From Bacillota bacterium (GTDB lineage Bacteria > Bacillota > Clostridia > Christensenellales > UMGS416), in assembly GCA_023398815.1 (NCBI GenBank), contig JAEWRW010000063.1, positions 74,400 through 138,399 of the forward strand: a stretch of DNA of 64,000 nucleotides. The letters are read 5' to 3'. The translations under genes were made by a program, and so were the position numbers. Shown here piece by piece: positions 8,465 to 17,593 of the stretch (the stretch's first letter is position 1; each line of letters begins with the position of its first letter). Under the pieces are notes generated by a model that did not search any database, was not told the DNA's origin, and was given only the letters and a program-made list of their open reading frames with translations.

Positions 8465-10182
8465 GCTATCCCTCCCGCGCGGCTGTACCGCGCCTCATTG
8501 AGTGACAGCTGCTCCGCGATCATGCGGACAAACTGCTGCATGCCGTTGTTCCCCACGATGGTTACAGGGGCGTTGAACTGCAGGGTAACGCCGCCGCCCA
8601 CCTTGTCCAGTGGCCGCACCTCGGCGCCCCGGGGCAAGTTCAGAACTTCCGGGCCGGCGTCGCCGACGATGGCAGAGCCGGCGCGGGACACAATGCCGCC
8701 CTTCGCCAGCAGCGGGATCTCCCGCAGGTTGATGGATTTGCCGCCCAACCCCGGGACCCAGTCCGGTATTTTAAGGCCGTTCAGGCCCCGAATCATGGTG
8801 TTGATGGCCCGGATGACGTAGTTCACAGGGGCCTTTGCCACCGCTTTTAGGCCGTTGAAGGCGTTGGCGAAGATGTCCTTCACGTTCTGCCAGGCCGCGC
8901 TCCAGTTTCCGGTAAAGACGTTCTTCACAAAGTCGATGAGCAGCGTGAAGTGGGTCTTCACCGCCTCAATGATCGGCTGCAGGCCCTTGAATGCCTGCGT
9001 TAGGTTGTCACGCAGCGCCCCGCCGAGGGTTCGGATCACGGCCGTCAAAGGCGGCATGATCACGTTGAGGAGCTTCATGAGCGGGGTGATGATGGCATCG
9101 AGGAGCTGCAGCAGCGGGGGCAGGATGGCCTCGATGATCGGCATGATGATGGGCAGAAGCGTGTTGAGCAGCTCCACCAATACCGGTACCAACTGCTCGA
9201 CGATCTGCACGATGTACGGCAGGAGCTGGGTGATGAGGTCGAGGATCGGCGGTAGCACCTGTTCTACGATCATCTGGAACAGTGGCATCAATGCGAGTGC
9301 CATGTCCAGCAGCGGGGGTAACAGAGTTTGGATCAGCTGTAGGAGCACAGGGGCGATTGTCTGCAATAGGTTTGCAAGGATGGGCATCATCTGGTCAATG
9401 ATCGGCTGCAGCGTGGGCATGAGCGCCAGGATGGCCGTTGCCATCTGCTGCACTATGGGGATCAACGCCGTTCCCAGTTGATTGAATAAACCTTCTGCCG
9501 CGCCTTTTAAGGTGTCGATGGTGTCGCCCAGGTTGTCCCCCGCGGTGACTGCCTCATCACTCATGATCATGCCCATCTCGTGGGCCTTGTCCATGAGGCC
9601 CTGCACCGAGCCCTTAGTGTCGTTGAGCATAGGCAGCATTTCCTGCCCCTGCTTGCCAAAAAGCTGCTGGGCAAGGCGGGCTTTCTCAAACCCGGCCGGC
9701 ATCTCCTGCAGTGCCATGACGGTCTTTTTGAAGATCTCCTGCTGGGAGAGGTTCTTTGTGTCCTCCAGCGTAATGCCGAGCTTACCTAGGAGTTCAGCAC
9801 CCTTCCCGCTCCCCGCGGCCATCTCCGACACGTTTTTGGTCAGCGTTTTCATGCCGGTCGACATGCTCTCAATACTAACGCCGTTTTGCTTGAGCACGTA
9901 ATCCCATTCTTGGTATTCCGTTTTGCTCATACCCAGCCGCTGGGACATGTCATTGATGGTGGACGCGGTATCTGCCGTTTTGAGCGCGACGCCCGTCAGC
10001 GCTGTCCCGGCGGCCACAGCAGCCCCGCCAAGGATCGCGGCGCCCTTCCCGACCGCCGCGAAACCCTTGCCGAGTTTGCTTCCAAGTCCTTCACCCTTTT
10101 TCGTGGTGTCATCGATGGCCTTGTTGGCCTTGTCGTTGTCAATGAAAACCTCGCCGAATAGGCTGAAAATCGACGTTGCCAC
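8461..10182 (-). CDS. Tail tape measure protein, short
   Basis: A 573-residue protein. The N-terminus (FIDNDKANKAIDDTTKKGEGLGSKLGKG) and the Ala/Gly-rich segment at about 50-70 are typical. Residues about 240-400 form a long run of Leu/Ile/Met/Pro-rich units (LLPPLLDM, VLPPILDL, LLPIIMPI, ILPPLLQL) with roughly 11-residue spacing, a rod-like amphipathic repeat. The C-terminus has GGIVSRAGSAIVGDAGPE, common in tape measures. At about 1.5 angstrom per residue the tail would be near 85 nm. Confidence 0.9.
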   Translation of the reverse strand: MATSIFSLFGEVFIDNDKANKAIDDTTKKGEGLGSKLGKGFAAVGKGAAILGGAAVAAGTALTGVALKTADTASTINDMSQRLGMSKTEYQEWDYVLKQNGVSIESMSTGMKTLTKNVSEMAAGSGKGAELLGKLGITLEDTKNLSQQEIFKKTVMALQEMPAGFEKARLAQQLFGKQGQEMLPMLNDTKGSVQGLMDKAHEMGMIMSDEAVTAGDNLGDTIDTLKGAAEGLFNQLGTALIPIVQQMATAILALMPTLQPIIDQMMPILANLLQTIAPVLLQLIQTLLPPLLDMALALMPLFQMIVEQVLPPILDLITQLLPYIVQIVEQLVPVLVELLNTLLPIIMPIIEAILPPLLQLLDAIITPLMKLLNVIMPPLTAVIRTLGGALRDNLTQAFKGLQPIIEAVKTHFTLLIDFVKNVFTGNWSAAWQNVKDIFANAFNGLKAVAKAPVNYVIRAINTMIRGLNGLKIPDWVPGLGGKSINLREIPLLAKGGIVSRAGSAIVGDAGPEVLNLPRGAEVRPLDKVGGGVTLQFNAPVTIVGNNGMQQFVRMIAEQLSLNEARYSRAGGIA

Positions 10183-10199
10183 GGGGTTCGCCCTCCCTT

Positions 10200-10762
10200 T
10201 TACAGGTTGAATGCCCTCCGGATATCCTGGATATCACGGTCCGAGCCCTTGGGCTGCCCCGCTTGCGGCAGCCCTGATACGTTCACGTTCAGTAGCTGCA
10301 GCAAAACCTCGTTGATTACCTCGTTGAGAACTTGCTGTTTCGCCTCCGCGACCATCGCAGAGGAAAGAAAATCTGGCAGAAGGGCGATTTCCACATCTGC
10401 CAGATAGTTGAGATCGTAGTGAGCTGCGAGGATGCGGATTACTTCCGGCCAGCCAACCCCGCAGCAGATCTGAAAAAATCGGAGAATCCCGGCTCCGAAA
10501 ACAGCTCTTTGAGGGTGGAGAGCGGGTCCATCTCCAGCGCCTCCTCGAAGGACACGCCCTTGTAGGCCGCCACGAGCTTCACCAGGTCATCGGCAACGTC
10601 CTCCACCTTGGGCAAAATCATGCCCACGATTGTGATGCCCACCTGCTCGGCGGCATTTTCATCGTGGATGTCGATCCCCTTCAATTGCTCCACCATCGCC
10701 TGCGTGTCCAGGCGCTTGAGCACCCCGCCCAGCGGCTTCACCATCTTAAATGTCAGCATCAC
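10200..10762 (-). CDS. gpGT-like fusion chaperone by programmed -1 frameshift
   Basis: Reading gpG to codon 97 and then slipping back one base at T TTT TTC gives an uninterrupted 90-residue extension beginning QICCGVGWPEVIRILAAHY and ending RDIQDIRRAFNL just before the tape measure gene. Total is about 187 residues. The extension has no good start of its own before this frame. By analogy with lambda gpGT it would bind tail subunits and tape measure during tail assembly. Confidence 0.75.
10439..10762 (-). CDS. Tail assembly chaperone, gpG-like
   Basis: A 107-residue protein in the slot between major tail protein and tape measure where phage lambda has gpG. It is helical and charged (ENAAEQVGITIVGMILPKVEDVADDLVKLV). 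Codons 95-97 form a slippery sequence from which a longer product can be made. The start at 10762 overlaps the major tail protein stop by 4 bases. Chaperone role is by position and frameshift architecture. Confidence 0.8.
   Translation of the reverse strand: MMLTFKMVKPLGGVLKRLDTQAMVEQLKGIDIHDENAAEQVGITIVGMILPKVEDVADDLVKLVAAYKGVSFEEALEMDPLSTLKELFSEPGFSDFFRSAAGLAGRK
10472..10478 (-). other. -1 ribosomal frameshift slippery heptamer
   Basis: The heptamer T TTT TTC is exactly in the zero frame of gpG (GAT TTT TTC), matching X XXY YYZ. It lies 33 bases before the zero-frame stop. GC-rich sequence follows (CTGCTGCGGGG, GGCTGGCCGG) that could form a stimulatory structure. Confidence 0.8.
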
Positions 10763-11322
10763 GCACCTCCCGCATAGTCTTCAGGGCCCACGGTGTCATC
10801 CTCGATCTTATAGATGTTCTCTGAAAGATCAGCCGGGTTCCAATGGGCATTGAGTTGCAGGTCGACGGCCGTCTCGCCCTTGTCGGTGGTGGAGAGGGTC
10901 AGCCCGCCGGCCGCCAGCGCGTTCTTGATGGTGATCTTGGTGTACTTGCTGCTGGCGTTGCGCTTGCCAAAGGCGGTGACGTTGGTGAGGTACCGCGCGT
11001 CCGGGATGACACCGCCCGGCGTGTTGGTGATGGCGGTGGTGGTCTTGGTGGCGGCTCCGAGCGCCAGGTTCAGGTTGTCCAACGAGGTCTCCAGCGTGGA
11101 CACCTTGAGGTAGGCGTCAATCCCGTCAACGACCTCCATGCCCTTGGTCATCCCGCGGGAGCCGTCATACTCGATCTGGCGCACATTCTCCGTGACGGCG
11201 AACTCCACGCCGCCCTTGGTGATGCCAATCTCGCGCTGGGTGGCGAGGCCGTAATCGGCGAAGACAATGGCAGCGTCCAGGATGATGTTCTCCCGCTGCA
11301 CCTGGGTGATGTTTCTGATCAT
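10759..11322 (-). CDS. Major tail tube protein
   Basis: A 187-residue protein ahead of the gpG/gpGT pair, the standard place for the tail tube subunit. Its text is beta-rich with tail-tube style phrases (GGVEFAVTENVRQIEYDG, MEVVDGIDAYLKVSTLETSLDNLNLALG, LNAHWNPADLSENIYKI). Multiple copies would stack into the tail tube around the tape measure. Confidence 0.85.
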   Translation of the reverse strand: MIRNITQVQRENIILDAAIVFADYGLATQREIGITKGGVEFAVTENVRQIEYDGSRGMTKGMEVVDGIDAYLKVSTLETSLDNLNLALGAATKTTTAITNTPGGVIPDARYLTNVTAFGKRNASSKYTKITIKNALAAGGLTLSTTDKGETAVDLQLNAHWNPADLSENIYKIEDDTVGPEDYAGGA

Positions 11323-11325
11323 GAT

Positions 11326-11712
11326 TCATCCCTCCCTGTAAATTCGCATGCTGTAGGTAACCCGCCGGTGGCGGATCGTTCTGTCAGGGTCTTCGACCGG
11401 CACGCAGCTATCCAGCGCCAGAGCGACGTAGCCGCCCGGCAGCTCAATGCGCCTCTTGTTGAGGCCCGTAGGGTACAGCCGGTCGCCGTCGCCGGCGTCG
11501 GCCTCGATGAGGTCATCCAGCGCCGCGGTGGACTTGCCTTGGCTCCAGTAGTCCAGCTCCAGAAAGGTAACCTCGGCGACCTCATCGTCGAAGCTGGAGC
11601 CGAAGCTGCCCACCCGGTATGGATAGGCCACCTGCTCCGGCGATTCCTCGAAGTAGAAAGAAGCGCCGAGGGCCGCCCGCAGCGCTTCCTTGATCTCGTT
11701 GCGGATGCTCAT
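11326..11712 (-). CDS. Tail terminator/completion-like protein
   Basis: A 128-residue protein (MSIRNEIKEALRAALGASFYFEE...) in the position of the tail terminator, between the HK97 gp10-like gene and the major tail protein. The N-terminal helix followed by beta strands (VTFLELDYWSQG, RHRRVTYSMRIYREG) suits the terminator fold. It overlaps its upstream neighbour by 4 bases. Assignment is mainly positional. Confidence 0.65.
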   Translation of the reverse strand: MSIRNEIKEALRAALGASFYFEESPEQVAYPYRVGSFGSSFDDEVAEVTFLELDYWSQGKSTAALDDLIEADAGDGDRLYPTGLNKRRIELPGGYVALALDSCVPVEDPDRTIRHRRVTYSMRIYREG

Positions 11713-12146
11713 TCGGGTTCCACCTCCTCATCCACGTCCTGGAAGCTGTCCAGGTTGACAATGCCGGGCAGGAACTCGGCCTGCGCCCGGCGGATGGCCT
11801 CGATGTTCTCCACGGTCGGCGCTTTCAGGAAAGACACCGGCCTGTTGTGAATGGAACCGAATTCCACAAGGTGTGCACGGCTGCCGGCGGGCGCCAGCCC
11901 CTTGGCCTTCGCCTTTTTGGCGTTGTAGACGCCCACTTCCAGCTTGACCTCGCCGGTCTTTTTGTTCACACGCACCCAGGTGGCAATCACCTTCTGCAGA
12001 TCGCCGGACTCAACGGGCACGGCCGCCTTGGCCGCTTCCTTGAGGATCTTCGCCGACTTGCGCAGCGCCTTCTTAATCTGCTCCAGCATGCCGTTTTTAG
12101 CGCTCTCCGCCTTGCTTTCAAACTTGACGGTACTCTTACCGGCCAA
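11709..12146 (-). CDS. HK97 gp10-like head-tail joining protein
   Basis: A 145-residue basic protein with a helical N-terminus (LEQIKKALRKSAKILKEAAKAAVPVESGDL) and the strand set KKTGEVKLEVGVYN, SRAHLVEFGSIH. The phrases VPVESGDL and HLVEFG are characteristic of the HK97-gp10_like family. It acts at the head-tail joint or tail completion. Spacing in the operon is tight. Confidence 0.85.
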   Translation of the reverse strand: MAGKSTVKFESKAESAKNGMLEQIKKALRKSAKILKEAAKAAVPVESGDLQKVIATWVRVNKKTGEVKLEVGVYNAKKAKAKGLAPAGSRAHLVEFGSIHNRPVSFLKAPTVENIEAIRRAQAEFLPGIVNLDSFQDVDEEVEPE

Positions 12147-12455
12147 TTACCTCACCCCTCGGCTGCAAACCAGCTCCAGCGTCTCGCCATCCTTGCTGTA
12201 GGTGCGAATCACGGTATACCGCTGGTCCTCGTGCAGCAGGGCTTGCTCGTCCTGGTAGTCGGCGGCCCGTATGATGAACATGATTTCCGGCTTCATGCCG
12301 GCCGTCTGGGCGGCGTAGAACTCGCTCTGCCGCACACTCTGGCGGTCTGCAAACACCTGCCGGGCCGTTTCGGTCTGGGTGATCTCCCCGCGGGCGTCCG
12401 TGCCCTCTACGGTGGAGAGCAGCTCAAGTGTCTGATTCCATAGCATCTGCTGCAC
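12147..12455 (-). CDS. Phage head closure / head-tail adaptor
   Basis: A 102-residue protein, beta-rich, with FADRQSVRQSEFYAAQTAGMKPEI and the pattern DYQDEQALLHEDQRYTVIRTY seen in the head-tail adaptor family (pfam05521, SPP1 gp16-like). It would plug the connector after DNA packaging. It lies between the connector and gp10-like genes. Confidence 0.85.
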   Translation of the reverse strand: MQQMLWNQTLELLSTVEGTDARGEITQTETARQVFADRQSVRQSEFYAAQTAGMKPEIMFIIRAADYQDEQALLHEDQRYTVIRTYSKDGETLELVCSRGVR

Positions 12456-12456
12456 C

Positions 12457-12732
12457 TCAGGTGTATTCCGTCGACATGGTCAGATGGTTTCGGATGGACT
12501 CATAGCTGCGCTGCAAGCGTTCGGCATCGGGGTTGTTCCACCCAAAATTCGCCTTGCAATAGACAAGAATTGCCCGCTTAATGAGCGGATCAGCCTCATC
12601 GTTTGCCTTTTCGTACGAAACGCCGCACAACACCATGTCCGCCCTAGCCTCTGCGATTAGCCCGGAAACCTCAAAGTCAAAGGAGGTGCTGCCGATTCGC
12701 AGCACCCCCTTGGCGTCGTCCAATATGGCCAT
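12457..12732 (-). CDS. Head-tail connector (gp6/gp15-like)
   Basis: A 91-residue helical protein (DFEVSGLIAEARADMVLCGVSYEKAND, LIKRAILVYCKANFGWNNPDAERLQRSYESI). The ILVYCKANFGW..D.ER...SY pattern is typical of phage DNA-packaging connector proteins directly after the capsid gene. It would form the ring under the portal. Confidence 0.8.
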   Translation of the reverse strand: MAILDDAKGVLRIGSTSFDFEVSGLIAEARADMVLCGVSYEKANDEADPLIKRAILVYCKANFGWNNPDAERLQRSYESIRNHLTMSTEYT

Positions 12733-12752
12733 GGCTCACCTCATCCGGCAGC

Positions 12753-13955
12753 CTAGGCCGCCTTCTTCGTGATGGTCACGAGGGAATTCTTGTCGATGAC
12801 CTTGCCATCAACAAGCATGATCGCCTTGGTGACCTCATCGTCGGTATCGTTGTCCTCGAACCGCTTGACCGTGACGTCATAGTTGGTGTTGAGGACGTAG
12901 TCGGAGAAGTTGAAGAGGAATGCAACGACGGTGGCGGTGGCAACAGTCGCCGCATAGTTGGCCATGTAGTCGTTCACGACAACCTGTCGACCCAGCAGAA
13001 CGTACTCCGGCCGACCGTTGATGCCGTAGTTCACCCTGGCAATGGGCTGGCCGTTTTCGTCCACCATGCCGATGAAGGTCATGAACGTCTTCTTGGTCAT
13101 TGCCCACTTGGCAGTAGCGTCGTATGCCAGCGGGAGCGCGGCCTCGGCGTCGATGAGCGTGCTGTAACCCGGGGCGTCAGCAGCGGCAATGTCGACATTC
13201 TGTCCGGTGACAACGGTCTCGGTCAGAATGCCCTTGGGCTGGGACGTCCCGTTGCCGCTGATGATGGCCTGCTCCAGAGCCTTGACCATCGCCTCGGTCA
13301 CATTGGCGATGAAGGCTGCCTCGAACATGCTCAGGGAGACGACCGTGCTTTCCAGCGACATGCTGATCGCACAGCGCAGCTTGAAATACCCGAAGGTGAT
13401 GCTGCCGGTCGTCTTCTTCTGCCTGTCGGAGCTGGCGCCCTCGCTGGCCCACGTAGCCACAGGCTTGACGGTGGACGTCGGAATGGCCAGGCCGCCCTTG
13501 TAGGCCGTCCTGGTCACCAGCGGCAGAATCATACCGGTGGCTTCCATCTTCTCCACGATCTTCTGCATGATAGTCGTGGGGATGACAGAGCCGACGTCAG
13601 TGGTCTTGGTGTTGGCGTCGGCGTTGGTGAACTTCGCCGGGATCGGAGTGCCGCGAAGGACGTTGCCCATGAACGCGTTGCGATACTCCACGGTGTCGTA
13701 CATGTCCTCAGCAGGGATGGCCTGCGCCATGGTGGCGAAGGTGCCAGTACCAGCGCCGGTCACGTCGGTGATGCGGGTGTTCTCGCGCAGGGCGACGAGG
13801 TTCGCGGCAGCCTTGGCCTCGGCATCGTACTGGTTGTCCAGCGCCTCGACCTCGCCACTCTTGGCTTTGGCCTCATCCAGCTTGCCCTCGTCGATGAGGG
13901 CCTGTGCGGCGTCGAGCAGGGTGTTGCGCTTGTTCAGGTACTGCTCTCTGGTCAT
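12753..13955 (-). CDS. HK97-fold major capsid protein with scaffold (delta) domain
   Basis: A 400-residue protein. About 1-105 is a charged coiled coil (EQYLNKRNTLLDAAQALIDEG, AKSGEVEALDNQYDAEAKA) that acts as the removable scaffold. The rest shows capsid phrases such as TTIMQKIVEKMEATG, PVATWASEG, FEAAFIANVTEAMVKALEQAIISGNG and QPKGILTE. The protease next to it would cleave the delta domain after assembly. Length fits the family. Confidence 0.95.
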   Translation of the reverse strand: MTREQYLNKRNTLLDAAQALIDEGKLDEAKAKSGEVEALDNQYDAEAKAAANLVALRENTRITDVTGAGTGTFATMAQAIPAEDMYDTVEYRNAFMGNVLRGTPIPAKFTNADANTKTTDVGSVIPTTIMQKIVEKMEATGMILPLVTRTAYKGGLAIPTSTVKPVATWASEGASSDRQKKTTGSITFGYFKLRCAISMSLESTVVSLSMFEAAFIANVTEAMVKALEQAIISGNGTSQPKGILTETVVTGQNVDIAAADAPGYSTLIDAEAALPLAYDATAKWAMTKKTFMTFIGMVDENGQPIARVNYGINGRPEYVLLGRQVVVNDYMANYAATVATATVVAFLFNFSDYVLNTNYDVTVKRFEDNDTDDEVTKAIMLVDGKVIDKNSLVTITKKAA

Positions 13956-14629
13956 TTCATTTCTCCTCTCAGTCTCAGCAGTTCAATTTTTGCTTTTATC
14001 GATCCCGCCGCCGAAACGTTTTCCGGTGGTGGGTTTTCGCGCGAGCTCCGCATCTTCTGGATGACTTCAAACGGCAGCATCTGGCTGCCGAAACTGGCAA
14101 TCAAGCGAGTGTCGCTGAACATCGCCCGGTCGATGAGCTTCACATCAATGGCCTGTTGTGCCGTCAGCCATGTCTCCTTATCCATCATGGCGAGTGCATC
14201 TTTCTCACTCATCCCAGACTTGGCGATGTAAGCCGCAGCCATCGCCCGGTTGGCGCGTTTGAGCACATCAGAACTGTGGTCCATGGCACGGTAGTCGCCC
14301 CAGGTGTCGGTCGTGACGTTGTGCACCATGACCATTGCCGTTGGGGATATCTCACTTGGGCCAGCCATGGCGATGACAGATGCCGCCGAAGCCGCAAGGC
14401 CAACCACCGTGATCCTGACGCCCGGCTTGTAACCCCTCAGCTGGGTGTAGATTTCGGACCCCGCGAAGATATCGCCGCCGCCGGAGTTGATCTCCACATC
14501 CACCGGCAGCCCGTTTGACTTGGATAGCGCCTCCTCGATGTCTCTGGGTGTGGTGGAGTCCATTCCAAACCAGTCATAGATCCATTTGTCGTCGGTTGGG
14601 ATAATGACGCCTTTTACCGGGATTTTCAT
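13952..14629 (-). CDS. ClpP-like prohead protease
   Basis: A 225-residue serine protease of the ClpP/crotonase fold. Motifs: DVEINSGGGDIFAG at about 44-57, catalytic Ser81 in GLAASAAS, and His103 in MVHN. It matures the capsid by cutting the delta domain. Coding overlaps the capsid start and the portal stop by 4 bases each. Confidence 0.92.
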   Translation of the reverse strand: MKIPVKGVIIPTDDKWIYDWFGMDSTTPRDIEEALSKSNGLPVDVEINSGGGDIFAGSEIYTQLRGYKPGVRITVVGLAASAASVIAMAGPSEISPTAMVMVHNVTTDTWGDYRAMDHSSDVLKRANRAMAAAYIAKSGMSEKDALAMMDKETWLTAQQAIDVKLIDRAMFSDTRLIASFGSQMLPFEVIQKMRSSRENPPPENVSAAGSIKAKIELLRLRGEMK

Positions 14630-15801
14630 TTGCTTTCACCTCCTACCGGGGCAGTGTCCAGTCTGCGGATCGGGTCATCGCCGCCATCGATTGGCGACAG
14701 GTTGAATACAGAGCGCCATTCATTCGGGGTCATCGCCCCGCGATCCACCATGGCCACCAACGATAGCTTTGTGCCCATGGATGCATACTGCAGATTTGCC
14801 GCTTCAAAATAGATGCGGTTTCCGAACCCTCGCTCCTTGCGCGTGAACAGCTTGCGTGTGTACTCTTGGCTTAGCTGGATTGCGTCCGGCTCGATCTCCG
14901 ATTCAAAATAGGCATTCCATTCGTCCTCGGTGTAGCTGGACTGCACAATTTTGTTGTTGGTATTGAAGAATGAGTAGATGCGCTGGGTGGTTCTGTCCAT
15001 CTGGGCGGCGTTGGGCACATAGTCCTTCGGCTCAACCCGTACCGCCTCTGCTTTGCTGTCGGTGGCCGCCACCCCCAACGATTCACCGGTTATGCGCAGG
15101 TAGTTGTCAGCGAAGTCCTTTGCCTGCTTCTGCAAGTCTTCAGGCCGCATGGCATTTGAGAATTTCAACAGCCATTGGATGATGCCAGAATTCTTTACAG
15201 CCTTGACTATACCCTGGTCGGTGGTGTTCACGATCTCCATCAGCGGCGTAAGGGCAGGGGCCGGGCTTTCACCGAAGACGTCATTTTCGTTGAAATCACG
15301 GCGCAGATGGATGAGGTCGGTATAATCGAACGTTGCCTGTCGACCATTTGGAAACAGGAATTTGATGCTCAGAGCCATGTCAGGCGAGTAGATTGCCTCC
15401 GCCGACATCGCTGGCACCGGATAAATCTCCATTGGGTAGCCGTTGGCGTCACGAACGATGACCGCAAATGCGTTGTTGTTCAACGCGAGTTGAGTGGCCA
15501 GTTTCTCCTGCAACATTTGCCCGGTCATCAGAGGGTTCGGCTCTTCCAGTAGGAACCTCATGTAGGCGTCCGGGTTCGTCGCTATGGTCTTTCCCCCGCC
15601 TTTGGTGACCGTCTCCCGTATGTGCTTGCCCACCAGCTTGCCCATAGCCTTTGCCTTTGGGCGTATGCACCCCCGGATGATGTCTGACCGGTACAGCTTG
15701 CCATCCCATGAATAAAACCCGTTGCCCCGGTCGGTGACCAGCTGAAATCGCACCACCTGCGGCGGCGGTGAAGTGTTGAACAGCCGTTGAAATAAGCCCA
15801 T
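14626..15801 (-). CDS. Portal protein, HK97 family
   Basis: A 391-residue protein with HK97-portal text: GLFQRLFNTSP at the N-terminus, RGCIRPKAKAMGKLVGKHI, YMRFLLEEPNPLMTGQMLQEKL, NNAFAVIVRDANGYP, and a C-terminal part NEWRSVFNLSPIDGGDDPIRRLDTAP. The dodecameric portal is the DNA gate and terminase docking site. Length is normal. Confidence 0.93.
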   Translation of the reverse strand: MGLFQRLFNTSPPPQVVRFQLVTDRGNGFYSWDGKLYRSDIIRGCIRPKAKAMGKLVGKHIRETVTKGGGKTIATNPDAYMRFLLEEPNPLMTGQMLQEKLATQLALNNNAFAVIVRDANGYPMEIYPVPAMSAEAIYSPDMALSIKFLFPNGRQATFDYTDLIHLRRDFNENDVFGESPAPALTPLMEIVNTTDQGIVKAVKNSGIIQWLLKFSNAMRPEDLQKQAKDFADNYLRITGESLGVAATDSKAEAVRVEPKDYVPNAAQMDRTTQRIYSFFNTNNKIVQSSYTEDEWNAYFESEIEPDAIQLSQEYTRKLFTRKERGFGNRIYFEAANLQYASMGTKLSLVAMVDRGAMTPNEWRSVFNLSPIDGGDDPIRRLDTAPVGGESK

Positions 15802-15811
15802 TTACGCCACC

Positions 15812-17593
15812 TCAAATCATGCTTAAGTAATCGTTGTACCGATCCTGCAGCACCACGTAGGCGTCTAGCAACGCCGCAGTGCCATCAATCCTCTGACGCT
15901 GGTTTTTTGTCTTGCAGGGCTGGATGTTCAGGTTCTTGTCCATTTCGATGGCCGTGTTACTCAGGCACCATTTGTCGATCGGGTTGTTGTTGTAGTTGAG
16001 GATTTTTGCCTCAAGATCAGCCCCAAGCGACTTCATCGGCGCTGACAGCGTCTTCTTCCCTTGGATAATTGGGATCATGGATTCTTTTCCAAAAATACCG
16101 CGCATCTCGTCAGCCCACATCGTGGACGACCAGGAATCGTACCCGATCCACGGCAAGTAGATGTCTTGAACGCTCTGGACCTCCACAAACCACTCTGTCA
16201 CAAATCGTGGGTTGACCTTGTTTCCCGGCGTCGTGCGGAGCAGTCCTTGTTCGTGCCATTTGTCGTATGGGATTTTATCCTCCCTGACCCGGCGTTCCAA
16301 TAAGTCCTCTGGTATCCAGTACATCGACATGGTATAGATGGTCGGATCGTCCTGGAGCATGAAGATCGCCTTGGCCGCTGTAAGGTCTGTGGTGGTGGAA
16401 AGATCCGTCCCACCGATGCCATACCGTGGACGCGGCAGAATCGGCCCTGCGACACGCTCACGCCGCTCGTCGGATAGCTGCCGCCAGCTGTACGGTACCA
16501 GCCCCTCCGGTGTCAGCTCAAACTCGGCGTCATTGTTCAGCTGCTCGAACGTCAGCCACGCCTCCGACGTGGTCTCCCTAACGTTGAAGTCTTTGCACAG
16601 CAAATTCTTTTGCAGCATTGGGTTGGCTATGGCACGCCTTACCTTAGCCGCCAGTGCCTCGCGGTCCTTGATCGTGCCTAATCCTGGGTTTGCCTTGCGC
16701 CACATGTCCGGGTTGGTCCATTCGCTCCGGCGGTCGAGCTCATAGATGACTGCCAGTAGACGCTCGTCATCAAAACCATCCACCCCGTCGATGCTCTTGC
16801 TTGCGGTCTCATATTCGGTGTCATAAACCGCCTCTCGCACCGTACCAGCCGTCGTCGTCTCCAAGAACATTGGTTGATCACGGGCGGTCATGCCATCGAT
16901 GATGACATCGTGCAGGTTCTGGTCCTTCCAGGCATGTATCTCATCGGCCAGCGCCCCATGTGGGTTCAGGCCGTCCAGGGTATCAGAGTCCGAACCGAGG
17001 TACTTGAAAAAGCTGTCGTTGTATTCGCCTACGATTTCACCGACCAGGCACTTGAGTTTCCTGCGAAGCGCCTGCGATTTCCGCACCATTCGGCGAGCTT
17101 CCAGCCAGATGATCTTGGCCTGGTCCTTCTTTGTGGCAACTGCATAAACTTCCGGTCCAGCCTCGCCGTCCGCAGTTTGCAAGTAAAGGCCAATGGCTGC
17201 GGCGAGTGTCGACTTGCCGTTCTTGCGGGCGACAATTAGCAGCGTCTTGGTGTGCTTGCGGAAGCCGGTATCTTTATCCACAAACCCGAACATGGCGGCC
17301 ACAAATGCCCGTTGCCACAGCTCCAGCACGACCGGCTTTCCGCCCCACTTGCCTTTGGAATGGCGGCAATACCGCTCGATGAAGGTAATGGCGTGGTTGG
17401 CTTTGTGCTCGTCGTATATCCACCTGCCGGCTGGGTTCAGGATAATGCGCTCCAGCTTTTCGTAGACGACGCGGACCTTCCGCGACACAACCTCCGATCC
17501 CGACCGGATCGCACTGCAGTATTCCAGGATCGGGTTGGGATAGCTGTAGGTCAGGGACCTACTTTTCCTTTGCGAAGTCGTCAAAGTCATCAC
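15812..17593 (-). CDS. Terminase large subunit
   Basis: A 593-residue packaging motor. Walker A is ARKNGKST at about 122-129 and Walker B is GALADEIH with D217-E218. The C-terminal nuclease starts near GIGGTDLSTTTDLTA, with further acidic residues in the WIGYDSWSS region. The phrases GGKPVVLELWQRAFVAAMFGF and CRHSKGKWGG mark the Terminase_1 (HK97/YmfN-type) family. It overlaps the small subunit by 35 bases; the exact start (first or second ATG) is uncertain. Confidence 0.95.
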   Translation of the reverse strand: MMTLTTSQRKSRSLTYSYPNPILEYCSAIRSGSEVVSRKVRVVYEKLERIILNPAGRWIYDEHKANHAITFIERYCRHSKGKWGGKPVVLELWQRAFVAAMFGFVDKDTGFRKHTKTLLIVARKNGKSTLAAAIGLYLQTADGEAGPEVYAVATKKDQAKIIWLEARRMVRKSQALRRKLKCLVGEIVGEYNDSFFKYLGSDSDTLDGLNPHGALADEIHAWKDQNLHDVIIDGMTARDQPMFLETTTAGTVREAVYDTEYETASKSIDGVDGFDDERLLAVIYELDRRSEWTNPDMWRKANPGLGTIKDREALAAKVRRAIANPMLQKNLLCKDFNVRETTSEAWLTFEQLNNDAEFELTPEGLVPYSWRQLSDERRERVAGPILPRPRYGIGGTDLSTTTDLTAAKAIFMLQDDPTIYTMSMYWIPEDLLERRVREDKIPYDKWHEQGLLRTTPGNKVNPRFVTEWFVEVQSVQDIYLPWIGYDSWSSTMWADEMRGIFGKESMIPIIQGKKTLSAPMKSLGADLEAKILNYNNNPIDKWCLSNTAIEMDKNLNIQPCKTKNQRQRIDGTAALLDAYVVLQDRYNDYLSMI

